From contig NZ_CP091430.1 of assembly GCF_024734895.1 (NCBI RefSeq), positions 1,590,001 through 1,654,000 on the forward strand: a stretch of 64,000 nt of DNA, given 5' to 3'. Origin of the DNA: Paenibacillus spongiae (GTDB taxonomy: Bacteria; Bacillota; Bacilli; Paenibacillales; Paenibacillaceae). Numbering within the stretch: the first letter of the stretch is position 1; each line of letters opens with the position of its first letter. This document shows, piece by piece, positions 19,955 to 29,684 of this stretch. The notes under the pieces were generated by a model, which did not search any database, was not told where the DNA came from, and worked only from the letters and a program-made list of their open reading frames with translations. The position numbers and the translations under genes were made by a program.

Positions 19955-21292
19955 ATGAAACTTGCCGTCATTGGAACCGGTTATGTCGGGCTCGTATCGG
20001 GTGTTTGTTTCTCCGATTTGGGTCATGAGGTCATCTGCGTGGATAAAGCGGCAGAAAAGATCGAACGATTGAAGAGAGGCGAGGTTCCGATCTACGAACC
20101 TGGACTCAAAGCGCTGATCGATAAGAACACCGCCGAGGACCGGCTGCAATTCACAACGGATTTAGCCTACGCCGTCAAACAGGCTGACATTATATGGCTT
20201 GCCGTAGGTACCCCATCATTGCCGAACGGCGAAGCGGATTTAAGCTACATCATGGAAGCGGCGAAGGAAGTCGCATTGTCAATCAGCCAAGACACTATTC
20301 TTGTCGTCAAAAGTACCGTTCCCGTTGGAACGAACGAGAAGCTCGAAAATCTTATTCGCAGCCACACGGGACATACGGTTGCGATGGCCTCGGTTCCTGA
20401 ATTTCTTAGAGAAGGATCGGCGATCAAGGATACGATGAATCCTGACCGGATCGTGATCGGAACACGCAGCCCTTACGCGCAGATGAAGCTTGTCGAGCTG
20501 CATGAACCGCTTACTTCAAATATTATCGTGACCGATGTGAGAAGCGCCGAGATGATCAAGTATGCTTCTAACGCCTTCCTGGCCACGAAGATATCATTCA
20601 TTAACGAGATCGCTAATATATGCGAGAAGGTCGGTGCCGACGTGACGATGGTCGCAGAGGGCATGGGGCAGGACAGACGGATCGGCTCCTCTTTCTTGAA
20701 GGCCGGCATCGGTTATGGAGGTTCATGTTTTCCGAAGGATACGCAGGCATTGATTCAAATCGCCGGTCATGTCGATTATGATTTCAAATTATTAAAGTCG
20801 GTCGTCGACGTGAATCATGATCAGCGCTATAATGTCATCCGAAAGCTGGAAGCGATCCTGGGGGATCTTCACGGCAAATCGATTGCCATATGGGGATTGT
20901 CCTTCAAGCCGGAGACCGATGACGTCAGAGACACGCCGGCCTATGAAATCATCGTTTCCCTGCTGGAGCGGGGAGCGATGGTTCGTGCCTATGACCCGGT
21001 CGCAGCGGACAATTTTAGAAGAAGCTTCTCTGCTCTGGATGTGCAATATTGCCCGACGGCTGCCGAGGCAGCGGTTCAAGCGGATGCATTATGCATATTG
21101 ACGGAATGGGATGAATTCCAGCGTATTACGCTCAACGATATTCAATCCTGGCTCAAGTCCCCGAACTTGATAGACGGCAGAAATATATTTAGCGAGGAGC
21201 AGGTAACCGGTACGGAGTTTGCGTATTATTCCGTCGGACGGCCCAATATGAATAAGGGGGTGAAGGAGCAGATCCCCTTATTATCCTTGTAG
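19955..21292 (+). CDS. ugd: UDP-glucose 6-dehydrogenase
   Basis: It oxidises UDP-glucose to UDP-glucuronate with two NAD+. The 445-residue protein has the N-terminal Rossmann motif GTGYVGLVSGVCFSDLGHEV, the active-site Cys in GYGGSCFPKDTQAL, and the C-terminal UDP-binding domain with WGLSFKPETDDVRDTPA. It gives the EPS an acidic sugar donor. It has a good site (AGAGGTGAAAGA). It may be transcribed from the EPS operon; a 60-base gap separates it from manC. Confidence 0.96.
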   Translation: MKLAVIGTGYVGLVSGVCFSDLGHEVICVDKAAEKIERLKRGEVPIYEPGLKALIDKNTAEDRLQFTTDLAYAVKQADIIWLAVGTPSLPNGEADLSYIMEAAKEVALSISQDTILVVKSTVPVGTNEKLENLIRSHTGHTVAMASVPEFLREGSAIKDTMNPDRIVIGTRSPYAQMKLVELHEPLTSNIIVTDVRSAEMIKYASNAFLATKISFINEIANICEKVGADVTMVAEGMGQDRRIGSSFLKAGIGYGGSCFPKDTQALIQIAGHVDYDFKLLKSVVDVNHDQRYNVIRKLEAILGDLHGKSIAIWGLSFKPETDDVRDTPAYEIIVSLLERGAMVRAYDPVAADNFRRSFSALDVQYCPTAAEAAVQADALCILTEWDEFQRITLNDIQSWLKSPNLIDGRNIFSEEQVTGTEFAYYSVGRPNMNKGVKEQIPLLSL

Positions 21293-21331
21293 CGAACAAC
21301 CGGAGTCATAAACGAGGTGAATCAGGTCCAT

Positions 21332-21865
21332 ATGATCAGGTCAAAGCAAAAACCAAAGCGGGTACATAAGGGACATTGGTTTATTCTGTTATTTTTGTTT
21401 TGGGGCGTACTCATTTTCCTGTTCTCCTCGCAATCCTACGAAGAGCAGAGCATCATTCCCTTTCTGCAGCAGCATATTGATATCGCTTGGGCCCGGCGCG
21501 TGTTCCCCGATATCCATATCACTTACATGGATACTGTCTATTCTCCCTGGCATGATCCGTATCGTTTCATTGAATTTCTATTTAGAAAGAGCGCGCATTT
21601 ATTTATGTATGCAAGCTTAGCGGTTATCGCCTTTGCGATGGTATACAAGTTTAGCAGACGCCTGTGGTTAAGCGCCTTGCTGCCGATCGTTATTGCCGCG
21701 GCCGTCGCCGCTGCAGATGAGTGGAATCAGTCCCTGTCTTCGGAGCGAACCTCTTCCATTTATGACGTGTTGATAGATGTTACGGGAGCGAGCTTGGGCA
21801 TTGTGGTTTGTTTAATCGTGACCGTCATCCTGTCGGCCATGAAATCATCCAGAAATTCATTATAA
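21332..21865 (+). CDS. VanZ-like membrane protein
   Basis: A protein of about 177 residues with four hydrophobic segments and the VanZ family features: LFSSQSYEEQS after the first membrane segment, RKSAHLFMYASLA, and DEWNQSLSSERTSSIYDVLIDVTGASLG near the end. ATG 21332 follows AGGTGA by 11 bases; a GTG at 21317 is in frame but overlaps the site. It closes the EPS operon. The family's function is unsettled; a role at the cell envelope is likely. Confidence 0.85.
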   Translation: MIRSKQKPKRVHKGHWFILLFLFWGVLIFLFSSQSYEEQSIIPFLQQHIDIAWARRVFPDIHITYMDTVYSPWHDPYRFIEFLFRKSAHLFMYASLAVIAFAMVYKFSRRLWLSALLPIVIAAAVAAADEWNQSLSSERTSSIYDVLIDVTGASLGIVVCLIVTVILSAMKSSRNSL

Positions 21866-21879
21866 AGTGCATAAATTTA

Positions 21880-21924
21880 GATACAAATCGGATTGTTTGT
21901 GCTATAATTGCTACATATCGTAAC
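21880..21924 (+). promoter_or_regulatory. Lasso operon promoter with overlapping operator
   Basis: An extended -10 (TG-C-TATAAT, -10 at 21903-21908) has GATACA at the -35 position (21880-21885). The palindrome GCTACA-TAT-CGTAAC at 21910-21924 begins one base after the -10 and covers the expected start point. It differs from GWTACR-N3-YGTAWC at one base. GATACA-AAT-CGGATT at 21880-21894 looks like a half-site. Repressor control shared with the EPS promoter is inferred. Confidence 0.65.
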
Positions 21925-21960
21925 TATATAAATAGAGGGCTGTCTTAAGGGGGTTCCAAA

Positions 21961-23193
21961 TTGATTGATTCCAAAGGCAATAATCTCATATTCCTGCTCA
22001 GTACTCCCCGAAGCGGCAGCTCGCTCGCCACGGTCATGCTTCAGAATCATCGGAAAATATTCGCTGCGCAGGAAATGTGGTTTCTGATGAGCCTGTACGA
22101 CTTGCATCTTGCGCCTCAGCGGCCTTATGGCGGCAAGGAGATCGTCAAACAATTTTTCAATGGCGTCTTACCTTATGATACCTATATTCGCGCTTGTAAG
22201 TCATTCGCTCTCCAGACCTATAACGGGCTCCTGCAGAGCAGCGGGGAAGCGGAGATGGTCGTCGATAAGTCCCCACGCTACTATTATGTCTTGGAATTTC
22301 TGGATGCGCTCTTCCCGCAGTCCAAACGAATATGGCTTATTCGAAACCCGCTCGCCGTTATTTCTTCCTATAAGAAAGTGAATCGGCATACGGGCGATCG
22401 TTTTCAATTAAAAGAAGATTTGCTAAGTCCCAAATTCAATATCAAGATGGCGGACATTACGATCGGACTGCTTCGTTACTGCAATTATTTTGCCAAGGAA
22501 AATCCGCATTCGTATCGCTTGTATTACGAGAAGATGGTCACGAGCCCGCAAGAAGAACTGCTCAAGTTGTGCGGCTTCTTAGGGATTACATATGAAGAAG
22601 GTCTTGAGAAGTACGGCAATTTCATGGATACCTCCAAATCGGATTTATATTTCAGCATGGGGGTCGGCGATCCGTTCGTCGGCCGGCATACGGAGCCGCA
22701 TCCGGATTCATTGCATATTTGGAAAGAAGTGCTCGATAAAGAAGAGATCGAAATGTACTGCCGGGTGTTAGGCGCTGAGCTATTCCATGAACTTGGTTAC
22801 AGCGAGGAGCTGGCGGAAGCCGAGCGCATCACGGGCGTCCGATTCGAGTCCAAACCGGACGAAGAGCTGCTGCAGCTGCGAACCAGACAGCTGGCTGAAG
22901 CTGCGGGCTGCCGATGGATCGAGAATTATCGAATGTCGGCTGACTTCGACCAAGCAGATGACAACCTGGATTTGGCAGAACTGCCGACCGGTGATGATGC
23001 CGTTCATCCGCAGGTTCTGCAATTGCAGATCACGCTCCGGTCGTTGGAGAAGCGGCTGGAGAAGAGCCACAATGAGCAAATCCGGCTGCGAACCAAGCTG
23101 GATCATATCACAAGAAAGATAGACCGCGCGAAAGCAAAGATTCCTTTCGGAAATCATCTCTACCAATGGGCATCGGCATACTTGAATAAATAA
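21961..23193 (+). CDS. PAPS-dependent sulfotransferase, first gene of lasso operon
   Basis: A 410-residue cytoplasmic protein. The P-loop-like 5'-phosphosulfate site is TPRSGSS at about residues 15-21, and the 3'-phosphate site is RNPLAVISSYKKVNR at about 120. The last 60 residues form a charged coiled coil (LRSLEKRLEKSHNEQIRLRTK). Start is TTG 21961, 9 bases after AAGGGGG. The stop is 3 bases from the kinase gene, and the nearest promoter upstream is at 21903, so it is the leading gene of the lasso operon. Its acceptor could be the lasso peptide or the polysaccharide. GC content matches the lasso genes, not the AT-rich EPS core. Confidence 0.85.
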   Translation: MIDSKGNNLIFLLSTPRSGSSLATVMLQNHRKIFAAQEMWFLMSLYDLHLAPQRPYGGKEIVKQFFNGVLPYDTYIRACKSFALQTYNGLLQSSGEAEMVVDKSPRYYYVLEFLDALFPQSKRIWLIRNPLAVISSYKKVNRHTGDRFQLKEDLLSPKFNIKMADITIGLLRYCNYFAKENPHSYRLYYEKMVTSPQEELLKLCGFLGITYEEGLEKYGNFMDTSKSDLYFSMGVGDPFVGRHTEPHPDSLHIWKEVLDKEEIEMYCRVLGAELFHELGYSEELAEAERITGVRFESKPDEELLQLRTRQLAEAAGCRWIENYRMSADFDQADDNLDLAELPTGDDAVHPQVLQLQITLRSLEKRLEKSHNEQIRLRTKLDHITRKIDRAKAKIPFGNHLYQWASAYLNK

Positions 23194-23196
23194 CGG

Positions 23197-24123
23197 ATGG
23201 GGGCAACTACGATCTACAAGGCATTCGGACTCTATATCGTCAGCGACCTTGCACTGCCGGAGTTAATGCTGGCCGAGGAAGCGCAGGGCGAGGCTGATAT
23301 TGAAATTGTCTTCGGAGATCTGTCGGCCGAACTGGCAGATGCCGCCTATTATCAGACTTACTATGCCGTGAAGAACGGAACATTCTTTCTTGACGTTCCG
23401 GGAGTCGCCGTCTTCGGGATTGAGGACGGGCGAAGAATTACCGTGTCTCCGGCAGTAGATGCCGATTTTCAGAAGATCAGGCTGTATCTTCTTGGCACGT
23501 GTATGGGAGCGATACTGTTCCAGCGGAAAGTATGGCCTCTTCATGGCAGCGCAGTCGTCATTGGAGAGAAGGCTTATGCCATCGTCGGCGACTCCGGCGC
23601 AGGCAAGTCCACGCTGGCCGCTGCATTTGTCAGCAAGGGTTATACGCTGCTCAGCGACGATATTATTCCCGTGGCCAGTTCACCGGATGGAGAACCGGTA
23701 GTCATACCTTCCTACCCGCAGCAGAAGCTGTGGCAGGAAAGCGTGGAGCAGCTCGGCATGGAGCTGGGCCGGTATCGACCGCTCTACGACGAGGTGAATA
23801 AATACGCCATTCCGGTCAAGAGTTCTTATTGCAAGACTCCCATCCCGCTTGGCGGCGTATTTGAACTGGTGAAGACCGATCAGACCGTCACGGAGGTAAC
23901 GATCGAACCGGTATCGGGGCTGGAACGCTTCCCGCTCTTACGTTATCACACCTACCGGAATTTGCTTATTCCCCTTATGGGCTTGGAGCAATGGCACTTT
24001 ACAACATCCGTTGCCGCAGCAGGCCGGATGGATATGCAACGCATTACCAGACCATCGGCGGGATTTACCGCACACGAGATCCGGAATCAGATGCTGGAGA
24101 TCGTGTCACAGCCCATACTTTAA
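23197..24123 (+). CDS. HPr-kinase-like lasso precursor serine kinase
   Basis: The 308-residue protein has an N-terminal non-catalytic region (1-110), then a HprK-type kinase core: WPLHGSAVVIG, Walker A GDSGAGKSTLAAAF at about 129-142, and LLSDDIIPV. Relatives PadeK and ThcoK phosphorylate the C-terminal Ser of lasso precursors. The precursor here (29685) ends in Ser, so the same reaction is expected. The start site is poor, but it follows the sulfotransferase stop by 3 bases. TAATG couples it to the next gene. It is not the PTS HPr kinase: that protein's conserved flank is missing and the context is RiPP. Confidence 0.88.
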   Translation: MGATTIYKAFGLYIVSDLALPELMLAEEAQGEADIEIVFGDLSAELADAAYYQTYYAVKNGTFFLDVPGVAVFGIEDGRRITVSPAVDADFQKIRLYLLGTCMGAILFQRKVWPLHGSAVVIGEKAYAIVGDSGAGKSTLAAAFVSKGYTLLSDDIIPVASSPDGEPVVIPSYPQQKLWQESVEQLGMELGRYRPLYDEVNKYAIPVKSSYCKTPIPLGGVFELVKTDQTVTEVTIEPVSGLERFPLLRYHTYRNLLIPLMGLEQWHFTTSVAAAGRMDMQRITRPSAGFTAHEIRNQMLEIVSQPIL

Positions 24124-24623
24124 TGAGGAAAGGAATTAGAACCTTGAGAAGGAGAATAAGGATATTCCTTGCCATGAAGCCGCATATGAAGAGGTTGGTG
24201 CTGGAGGCCTTTATTTACTTAGGTTGGGCCAGAATACTGAAAGCCTTGCCATTCTCGAAGGTCGCTCCCTCGCTAGGGACCAAGATGGCGGAAAGCTCCT
24301 ATGACCGCGATGCCGGCAATCAAGCCGTATTGCTGGATGTATCGCGTGCCATTCACATGGTAAGCCGCCGCACCTGGTGGGAGAGCAAATGTCTCGTTAC
24401 CGCGATTGCAGCCATGAAGATGCTGGAACGGCGAAAAATCGATTCGACCCTCTACATGGGCGTGACGAAGGATGCTTCAGGCAAAATGATTGCGCACGCC
24501 TGGCTGAGAAGCTCGAACATCTACCTTACCGGCGCCGATGAGAAAGATAAATTCACAGTGGTTGCGGTGTTCGGCAAGATCATTCATTCCAAAGGGGTTC
24601 AAAGGAGCACAATCCATGGCTGA
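24123..24623 (+). CDS. Lasso peptide leader peptidase, B2 protein
   Basis: A transglutaminase-like cysteine protease that removes the leader and hands the core to the cyclase. The 166-residue product has a basic N-terminus, then RLVLEAFIYLGWARILKALPF typical of B2 proteins, the catalytic Cys in WWESKCLVTAIAAM and the His in AHAWL. Start ATG 24123 overlaps the kinase stop (TAATG); TTG 24144 with AGGAAAGGA upstream is an alternative. No PqqD-like domain is fused to it. It overlaps the next gene by 8 bases. Confidence 0.9.
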   Translation: MRKGIRTLRRRIRIFLAMKPHMKRLVLEAFIYLGWARILKALPFSKVAPSLGTKMAESSYDRDAGNQAVLLDVSRAIHMVSRRTWWESKCLVTAIAAMKMLERRKIDSTLYMGVTKDASGKMIAHAWLRSSNIYLTGADEKDKFTVVAVFGKIIHSKGVQRSTIHG

Positions 24624-25794
24624 CGAGTTCAATCTGCCGGTGAGCGCGTTACCTAGAGAACTACTGCTGCTTATTCGGCTGTTAAGGATGGATGATGATG
24701 CGGGTTCTTCCGCGTTCTCGTCAGACGACTTCCGTGATGTAGACTGGGCATTGTTTCTCCGGCTGGGGTCCCATCACCGGGTCTATCCGCTGCTCTACCT
24801 GCATTTAAAACGACTAAACAGCGTGCATGTGCCTGCGCGCGTAATGAACTCCCTTCAGGCCGCTTACAATAAGAATACGTTCCATATGCTGCACTTGACC
24901 GCAGAGATGGAGCGGGTTAGCCGGCTATTGGAGGAGCATCGGATTCGCTCGCTGGTTCTAAAAGGGCCGGTCCTTGCGGAGGCGCTGTATGGCAGCCTGT
25001 CCCATCGCACCTCGAAGGATTTGGACATTCTCATTCCGGAGAACAAGCTTGAGGAAGCCGAGCGCGTATTGATTGCATCCGGTTATCGGCAGGATCATGA
25101 AGTGCCCCGCGTATTGAATGACTTGAAGATGAAGACGCATCATGTATCGTATACGCATCCCGAGAAGGAAGTGCAGATCGAAATCCATTGGAGACTGAAC
25201 CCCTCAACCGTCGCAGAGCCTGCTTTCGATGAGCTGTGGAACCGGAGGAGATCGAGCGCGATTTCCGGCTTCCCGGTTTATTTTCTTGGAAGCGAGGATC
25301 TGTTCTATTATCTTACTTCTCACGGGGCCCGTCATGGATGGTTCCGGTTGCGCTGGCTGGCCGATATGGACCGGTTGATCAGAAGTCCTCTGCATGCAGC
25401 TTCGCTGCTCAAGCTAATGCAGCAGCATGAGGGGATTCATATCGGAGGGCAAGCCGTACTGCTGGCCTCGCAGTTATTTATGACCCCGATCCCGGAACCG
25501 CTTCGGCCGCTTACCTCAGGGGGGCACTCGCGCCGTTTGGCAAGAAGGGCTTTGTTCATCATTAAGGACGTCACTAACTTGCAATCAAGCAAGGATGTCA
25601 ACACGCATTACAAAGGGTATATATTCGCCATGATGTCCAATCGTCAACGATGGCGGTATATGGCGGAGCGGCTATACCCGAGCTCATTGGATACCGCGTT
25701 ATTGCCGCTGCCCAAGCCGCTGCACTTTTTATATTTTCCATTACGGCCCTTCCTATGGTTCTGGCGGCGCATGAAACATCAGGCTAATTCATAG
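24616..25794 (+). CDS. Nucleotidyltransferase-family lasso tailoring protein (PsmN-like)
   Basis: A 392-residue protein of the NTP_transf_5 (PF14907) type. Key features are LVLKGPVLAEALYG, the DxD-like SKDLDILIPE at about 135-145, and EIHWRLNP. ATG 24616 has AAAGGAG 9 bases before. In the pseudomycoidin cluster a homologue (PsmN) is reported to extend the phosphoserine made by the kinase with hexoses. A like role here is plausible given the kinase, but is inference. The C-terminal third is helical and basic. Confidence 0.83.
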   Translation: MADEFNLPVSALPRELLLLIRLLRMDDDAGSSAFSSDDFRDVDWALFLRLGSHHRVYPLLYLHLKRLNSVHVPARVMNSLQAAYNKNTFHMLHLTAEMERVSRLLEEHRIRSLVLKGPVLAEALYGSLSHRTSKDLDILIPENKLEEAERVLIASGYRQDHEVPRVLNDLKMKTHHVSYTHPEKEVQIEIHWRLNPSTVAEPAFDELWNRRRSSAISGFPVYFLGSEDLFYYLTSHGARHGWFRLRWLADMDRLIRSPLHAASLLKLMQQHEGIHIGGQAVLLASQLFMTPIPEPLRPLTSGGHSRRLARRALFIIKDVTNLQSSKDVNTHYKGYIFAMMSNRQRWRYMAERLYPSSLDTALLPLPKPLHFLYFPLRPFLWFWRRMKHQANS

Positions 25795-25807
25795 AGGGAG
25801 AAGAACA

Positions 25808-27613
25808 ATGGCGCAGATCATATTCTATCTGAAGAAGCTGCATGCATTCGCCGGAGCCAAGCTGTATATTACACTGACAGGTATGATTGTCATCAGCTTT
25901 CTTGAGGGAATCGGAATTTACTTGCTGATCCCGATGCTCGGCCTCATAGGTGTATTCGATGTCAGCCATGCGGACGTTCCTTTTCTATCCGGGCTAATAA
26001 GCAGGCTGGATCAGATCCCGGAGCGCTATAATGTGCCGATCGTGCTGGCCGCTTATCTCGTTCTGATTATCGGGCAAGCACTCCTGCAGCGGAATCAAGC
26101 CATTATGAACATCAAGATGCAGCAGGGCTTCATCCGTTACCTGAGGCTCGAAACCTACCAGTCGTTATTGCAGGCGAATTGGAAATTCTATCTAAGCAAA
26201 AGAAAGTCCGATTTCAATCATATTCTCACGTCGGAGCTGGCCCGCGTCGCCCAAGGGACGCATCTGTTCCTGCGCCTGGCGACATCGCTTGTCTTTACGG
26301 TCGTTCAGCTCAGTTTCGCGTTCTGGATCTCGGTCAAGCTGACGCTGGTCGTGATGATCAGCGGCGCACTGCTTGCTCTATTCTCCCGCAGGTTCATCAA
26401 GCACGCCAAAACATTGGGGGACCGGACAACGGCGCTTTCTCAGCAATATTTTGCAGGGGTAACGGAGCAGTTCAACGGCATCAAGGATATCAAGAGCAAC
26501 CGTCTGGAGCATTCCCATATGGCTTGGTTCCGCTCGTTGTGCTCGCGTATGGAGCATAATATCGTTCAATTGACCAAATTGCAGTCCACGACGCAATTTT
26601 TCTACAGCTCGACCGCGGCCGTCTTGATCGTATTATTCGTCTTTCTATCGTTGAATGTATTCGTTGTACGTCCGGAGCAGCTCATGCTCATTATTATCAT
26701 CTTCGCGCGGCTATGGCCAAGATTCACAGGCATCCAGAACAGCTTGGAACAAATCACGACCACGATACCAGCCTTTAACAGTTTGCTGGCGATGCAGAGG
26801 GAATGCGAGGAAGCCAGAGAGCAGGAGCTTCTGTCAGATGGCAGCAAGGAAGCGGCTATTCGGGTCGTGAAAGGAATCGAATGCCGCAGCGTATACTTTC
26901 GTTACAACCCGGATCAGGCCGTATATGCGCTTAAAGGCATTAACCTTCGAATACCGGCTAACGGTATGACGGCAATCGTTGGAAAATCCGGTGCCGGCAA
27001 AAGCACCTTGATTGATATGCTGATGGGAATGATCCTCCCCGAGAAGGGAGAAGTCATTGTAGACGGCGAGCTGTTAACGAGAGAGAAGATTCTGGCGTTA
27101 AGACATTCGATCAGCTACGTTTCGCAGGATCCGTTCTTATTCAATATGAGCATAAGAGAAAACATGATGATGGTTGAACCGGATGCAAGTGAGGAGCAGC
27201 TGTGGGAAGCGCTAACGCAATCGGCTTCCGATGCGTTTGTGCGCGCTCTTCCCCAAGGGCTGGACACGACGATCGGGGATCGGGGAATCCGGCTGTCCGG
27301 CGGCGAGCGGCAGCGGATCGTATTGGCAAGAGCTATACTCCGCAAGCCATCGATTCTCGTATTGGATGAGGCGACGAGCGCACTCGATACCGAGAATGAA
27401 GCGGTCGTGCAGAAGACATTGGAGCGATTGAAGGGGAGCATGACCGTCATTGTCATTGCCCACCGTCTATCAACGATCCGGAATGCCGATCAAGTCATTG
27501 TCATGGAGCAAGGGGAAATCATCCAAAGCGGCGGCTACCAGCAGCTGCTGAGAGAAACGCGGGGGACGTTCAGCAAGCTGTTGGCGTATCAGGGACTGGT
27601 GAACGAAGGGTAG
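25808..27613 (+). CDS. Lasso peptide ABC exporter (half-transporter)
   Basis: The 601-residue protein has six membrane helices in residues 1-330 and an ATPase domain at about 365-595 with Walker A VGKSGAGKSTL, Q-loop SYVSQDPFLF, signature LSGGERQR and Walker B SILVLDEATSALD. It has no peptidase C39 domain, so leader removal relies on B2. It matches the D exporters of lasso clusters and would also give self-immunity. Start has GAGGGAGAAG upstream. Confidence 0.9.
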   Translation: MAQIIFYLKKLHAFAGAKLYITLTGMIVISFLEGIGIYLLIPMLGLIGVFDVSHADVPFLSGLISRLDQIPERYNVPIVLAAYLVLIIGQALLQRNQAIMNIKMQQGFIRYLRLETYQSLLQANWKFYLSKRKSDFNHILTSELARVAQGTHLFLRLATSLVFTVVQLSFAFWISVKLTLVVMISGALLALFSRRFIKHAKTLGDRTTALSQQYFAGVTEQFNGIKDIKSNRLEHSHMAWFRSLCSRMEHNIVQLTKLQSTTQFFYSSTAAVLIVLFVFLSLNVFVVRPEQLMLIIIIFARLWPRFTGIQNSLEQITTTIPAFNSLLAMQRECEEAREQELLSDGSKEAAIRVVKGIECRSVYFRYNPDQAVYALKGINLRIPANGMTAIVGKSGAGKSTLIDMLMGMILPEKGEVIVDGELLTREKILALRHSISYVSQDPFLFNMSIRENMMMVEPDASEEQLWEALTQSASDAFVRALPQGLDTTIGDRGIRLSGGERQRIVLARAILRKPSILVLDEATSALDTENEAVVQKTLERLKGSMTVIVIAHRLSTIRNADQVIVMEQGEIIQSGGYQQLLRETRGTFSKLLAYQGLVNEG

Positions 27614-27711
27614 TCAATTCTACCTATCTATTAAGTTCAAGGAAATCCGGGAACAACAACGATCGTAAGAACATTCTGCCTGCCCAGCGGGTATCTATTC
27701 AGGAGGATAAC

Positions 27712-29670
27712 ATGAGCGCGATTACTGGCATCGTCAATTTTGATCAAGCCCCCATATCATTTGAGCTTAGGGATCAAGTGATGCATGCCCTGCACAAATA
27801 TCCTGCCGATGATATACAAACATGGAACAGCGGCTCGGTGTTCATGGGCTGCTGCGCCCAGTGGATTACGCCCGAATCGGTTCATGAGCAGCTGCCTTAT
27901 TATAACTGCGATCTTAAGCTGGCTATTACGGCCGATGCCATTATCGATAATCGCAGCGAGCTGTTCGACCGGCTGCAGGTGCCGTATTACGACAGAAAGC
28001 GTATGCCGGACAGCGAGCTCATTCTGCTGGCCTATCGGAATTGGGGCGAGTCGTCTCCTCAATATTTGATCGGCGATTATGCATTCGTCATCTGGGACGA
28101 GGATAAGCATCAATTGTTCGGTGCGCGGGACTTATACGGGAACCGAACGCTCTATTATCATTACAACCGGCGGCAATTCGCCTTCTGTACCGCGATACAA
28201 CCGTTATTTGTCCTGGATGATGTAAAGAAAGAGCTTAACGAGTTATGGCTCGCGGAGTTTATGACCATACCCGTCATGGTCGAATCCGGCGATACGAACT
28301 CCACGGTGTATCGGAATATTCATCTGGTCCCTCCCGCTCATAGCTTCACGATCAGAGACGGGCAAATGTCGCTCGCTCAGTATGGTTCCTTGGCTCCCCG
28401 CGAGTACTTGAGAATGAAGACTCGCGGGGAGTATGCGGAGGCCTTCCGGGATGTGATGCAGCAAGCGGTGGATGCCAGACTTCGAACGCATGGGCAAGTA
28501 GGGGCTGCGCTCAGCGGGGGGCTTGATTCGGGGACCATCGCAAGCTTCGCAGCGAGCCGGTTGCGGGACTTCGATAAGCCGCTGCATGCCTACAGCTATG
28601 TGCCGGCCCGCGATTTCAAGGATTGGATGGCACACGGAAGAGTGGCGGATGAAACGCCTTATATCGAAGAAACCATCCGGTATGTCGGGAATATACGCGG
28701 CAACCTGTTGGATTTTCCCGGAGCAAGCCCTTTATCCGAAGTGGACGACTGGCTGGAGCTGCTGGAGATGCCGTACAAATATTTTGAGAATACGTTCTGG
28801 ATCAAAGGCATATTCGAGAAGGCACGGCAAGAGGATGTTAAGATTCTATTGCTTGGCGCCAGAGGCAACCAGACCATCTCATGGGGGCCGGCCTCTTATT
28901 ACTACGGGCTGCTCTTAAAGAAGCTGAAGTGGGTGGAATTGTACCGCGAGCTCAAGCTCTACAGCAGTCGGCAGGGCATAAATCAATCCCGCCTGCTGAA
29001 GGCCATAGGGAGACAAGCGTTCTCGACGGCGCCGGAACGGTCCTTGATTAACGATCAGGCGGATATACCGCGCATGATCCATCCGGAATTTATCCGGAGG
29101 ACGGATGTGTTCAGCAAGCTTCAGGAGCGGGACGGCCAAATTAGCGGTTTTCTGCGAAAGGATGCTATGGAGGCCCGAAGCAATCACCTGCAGAGCTTGA
29201 TCATTGCCAATATGAGAGGAACGAAGAGCACGAAGCTTTCGTTGAAATATTCGGTATGGGAGCGGGATCCGACCTGCGATCCGAGAGTCGTGCGGTTCTG
29301 CCTGTCCGTGCCGATTGAGCAGTACGTCGGACAAGGAATGGACCGTGCGCTCATCAGGCACGCGACGAAGGGCTACCTGCCGGATCAGGTCCGGTTGAAC
29401 CAACGGGTGCGCGGCACCCAGGGGGCGGACTGGATCCATCGGATTCTTCCGGCGTGGCCTGCTTTTAAGCAGGAGCTCGAGCAGCTGTGCAAGGATCCGG
29501 ACGTAAGCGGCGTGTTGAATGCTGGCAGCATACAAGCGACCTTGAACCAACTAGGCGGTATGCCCCGCCCGAAGGATGCATTTCAGCCGGAAACGAGATT
29601 CTTGATGCGCTGCGTGATTGTCTACCGATTTATGAAATCCATGACGAGAAGTCTCGTTGAAACGTATTGA
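27712..29670 (+). CDS. Lasso cyclase (asparagine synthetase homologue, C protein)
   Basis: It activates the ring-forming Asp/Glu side chain as an AMP ester and closes the macrolactam. The 652-residue protein begins MSAITGIV, so the glutaminase Cys of asparagine synthetase B is absent, as in other lasso cyclases. The ATP pyrophosphatase loop is ALSGGLDSGT at about 263-272, and the C-terminal half has LLLGARGNQTISWG. A 98-base gap separates it from the exporter. AGGAGG precedes the ATG. The precursor follows 14 bases later. Confidence 0.92.
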   Translation: MSAITGIVNFDQAPISFELRDQVMHALHKYPADDIQTWNSGSVFMGCCAQWITPESVHEQLPYYNCDLKLAITADAIIDNRSELFDRLQVPYYDRKRMPDSELILLAYRNWGESSPQYLIGDYAFVIWDEDKHQLFGARDLYGNRTLYYHYNRRQFAFCTAIQPLFVLDDVKKELNELWLAEFMTIPVMVESGDTNSTVYRNIHLVPPAHSFTIRDGQMSLAQYGSLAPREYLRMKTRGEYAEAFRDVMQQAVDARLRTHGQVGAALSGGLDSGTIASFAASRLRDFDKPLHAYSYVPARDFKDWMAHGRVADETPYIEETIRYVGNIRGNLLDFPGASPLSEVDDWLELLEMPYKYFENTFWIKGIFEKARQEDVKILLLGARGNQTISWGPASYYYGLLLKKLKWVELYRELKLYSSRQGINQSRLLKAIGRQAFSTAPERSLINDQADIPRMIHPEFIRRTDVFSKLQERDGQISGFLRKDAMEARSNHLQSLIIANMRGTKSTKLSLKYSVWERDPTCDPRVVRFCLSVPIEQYVGQGMDRALIRHATKGYLPDQVRLNQRVRGTQGADWIHRILPAWPAFKQELEQLCKDPDVSGVLNAGSIQATLNQLGGMPRPKDAFQPETRFLMRCVIVYRFMKSMTRSLVETY

Positions 29671-29684
29671 AAGGAGGTGATAGT

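Noticed and set aside
23197..24123. Annotation as PTS HPr kinase/phosphorylase
   Set aside because: The core is HprK-like, but lasso genes on both sides and a precursor ending in Ser fit the lasso precursor kinase group.
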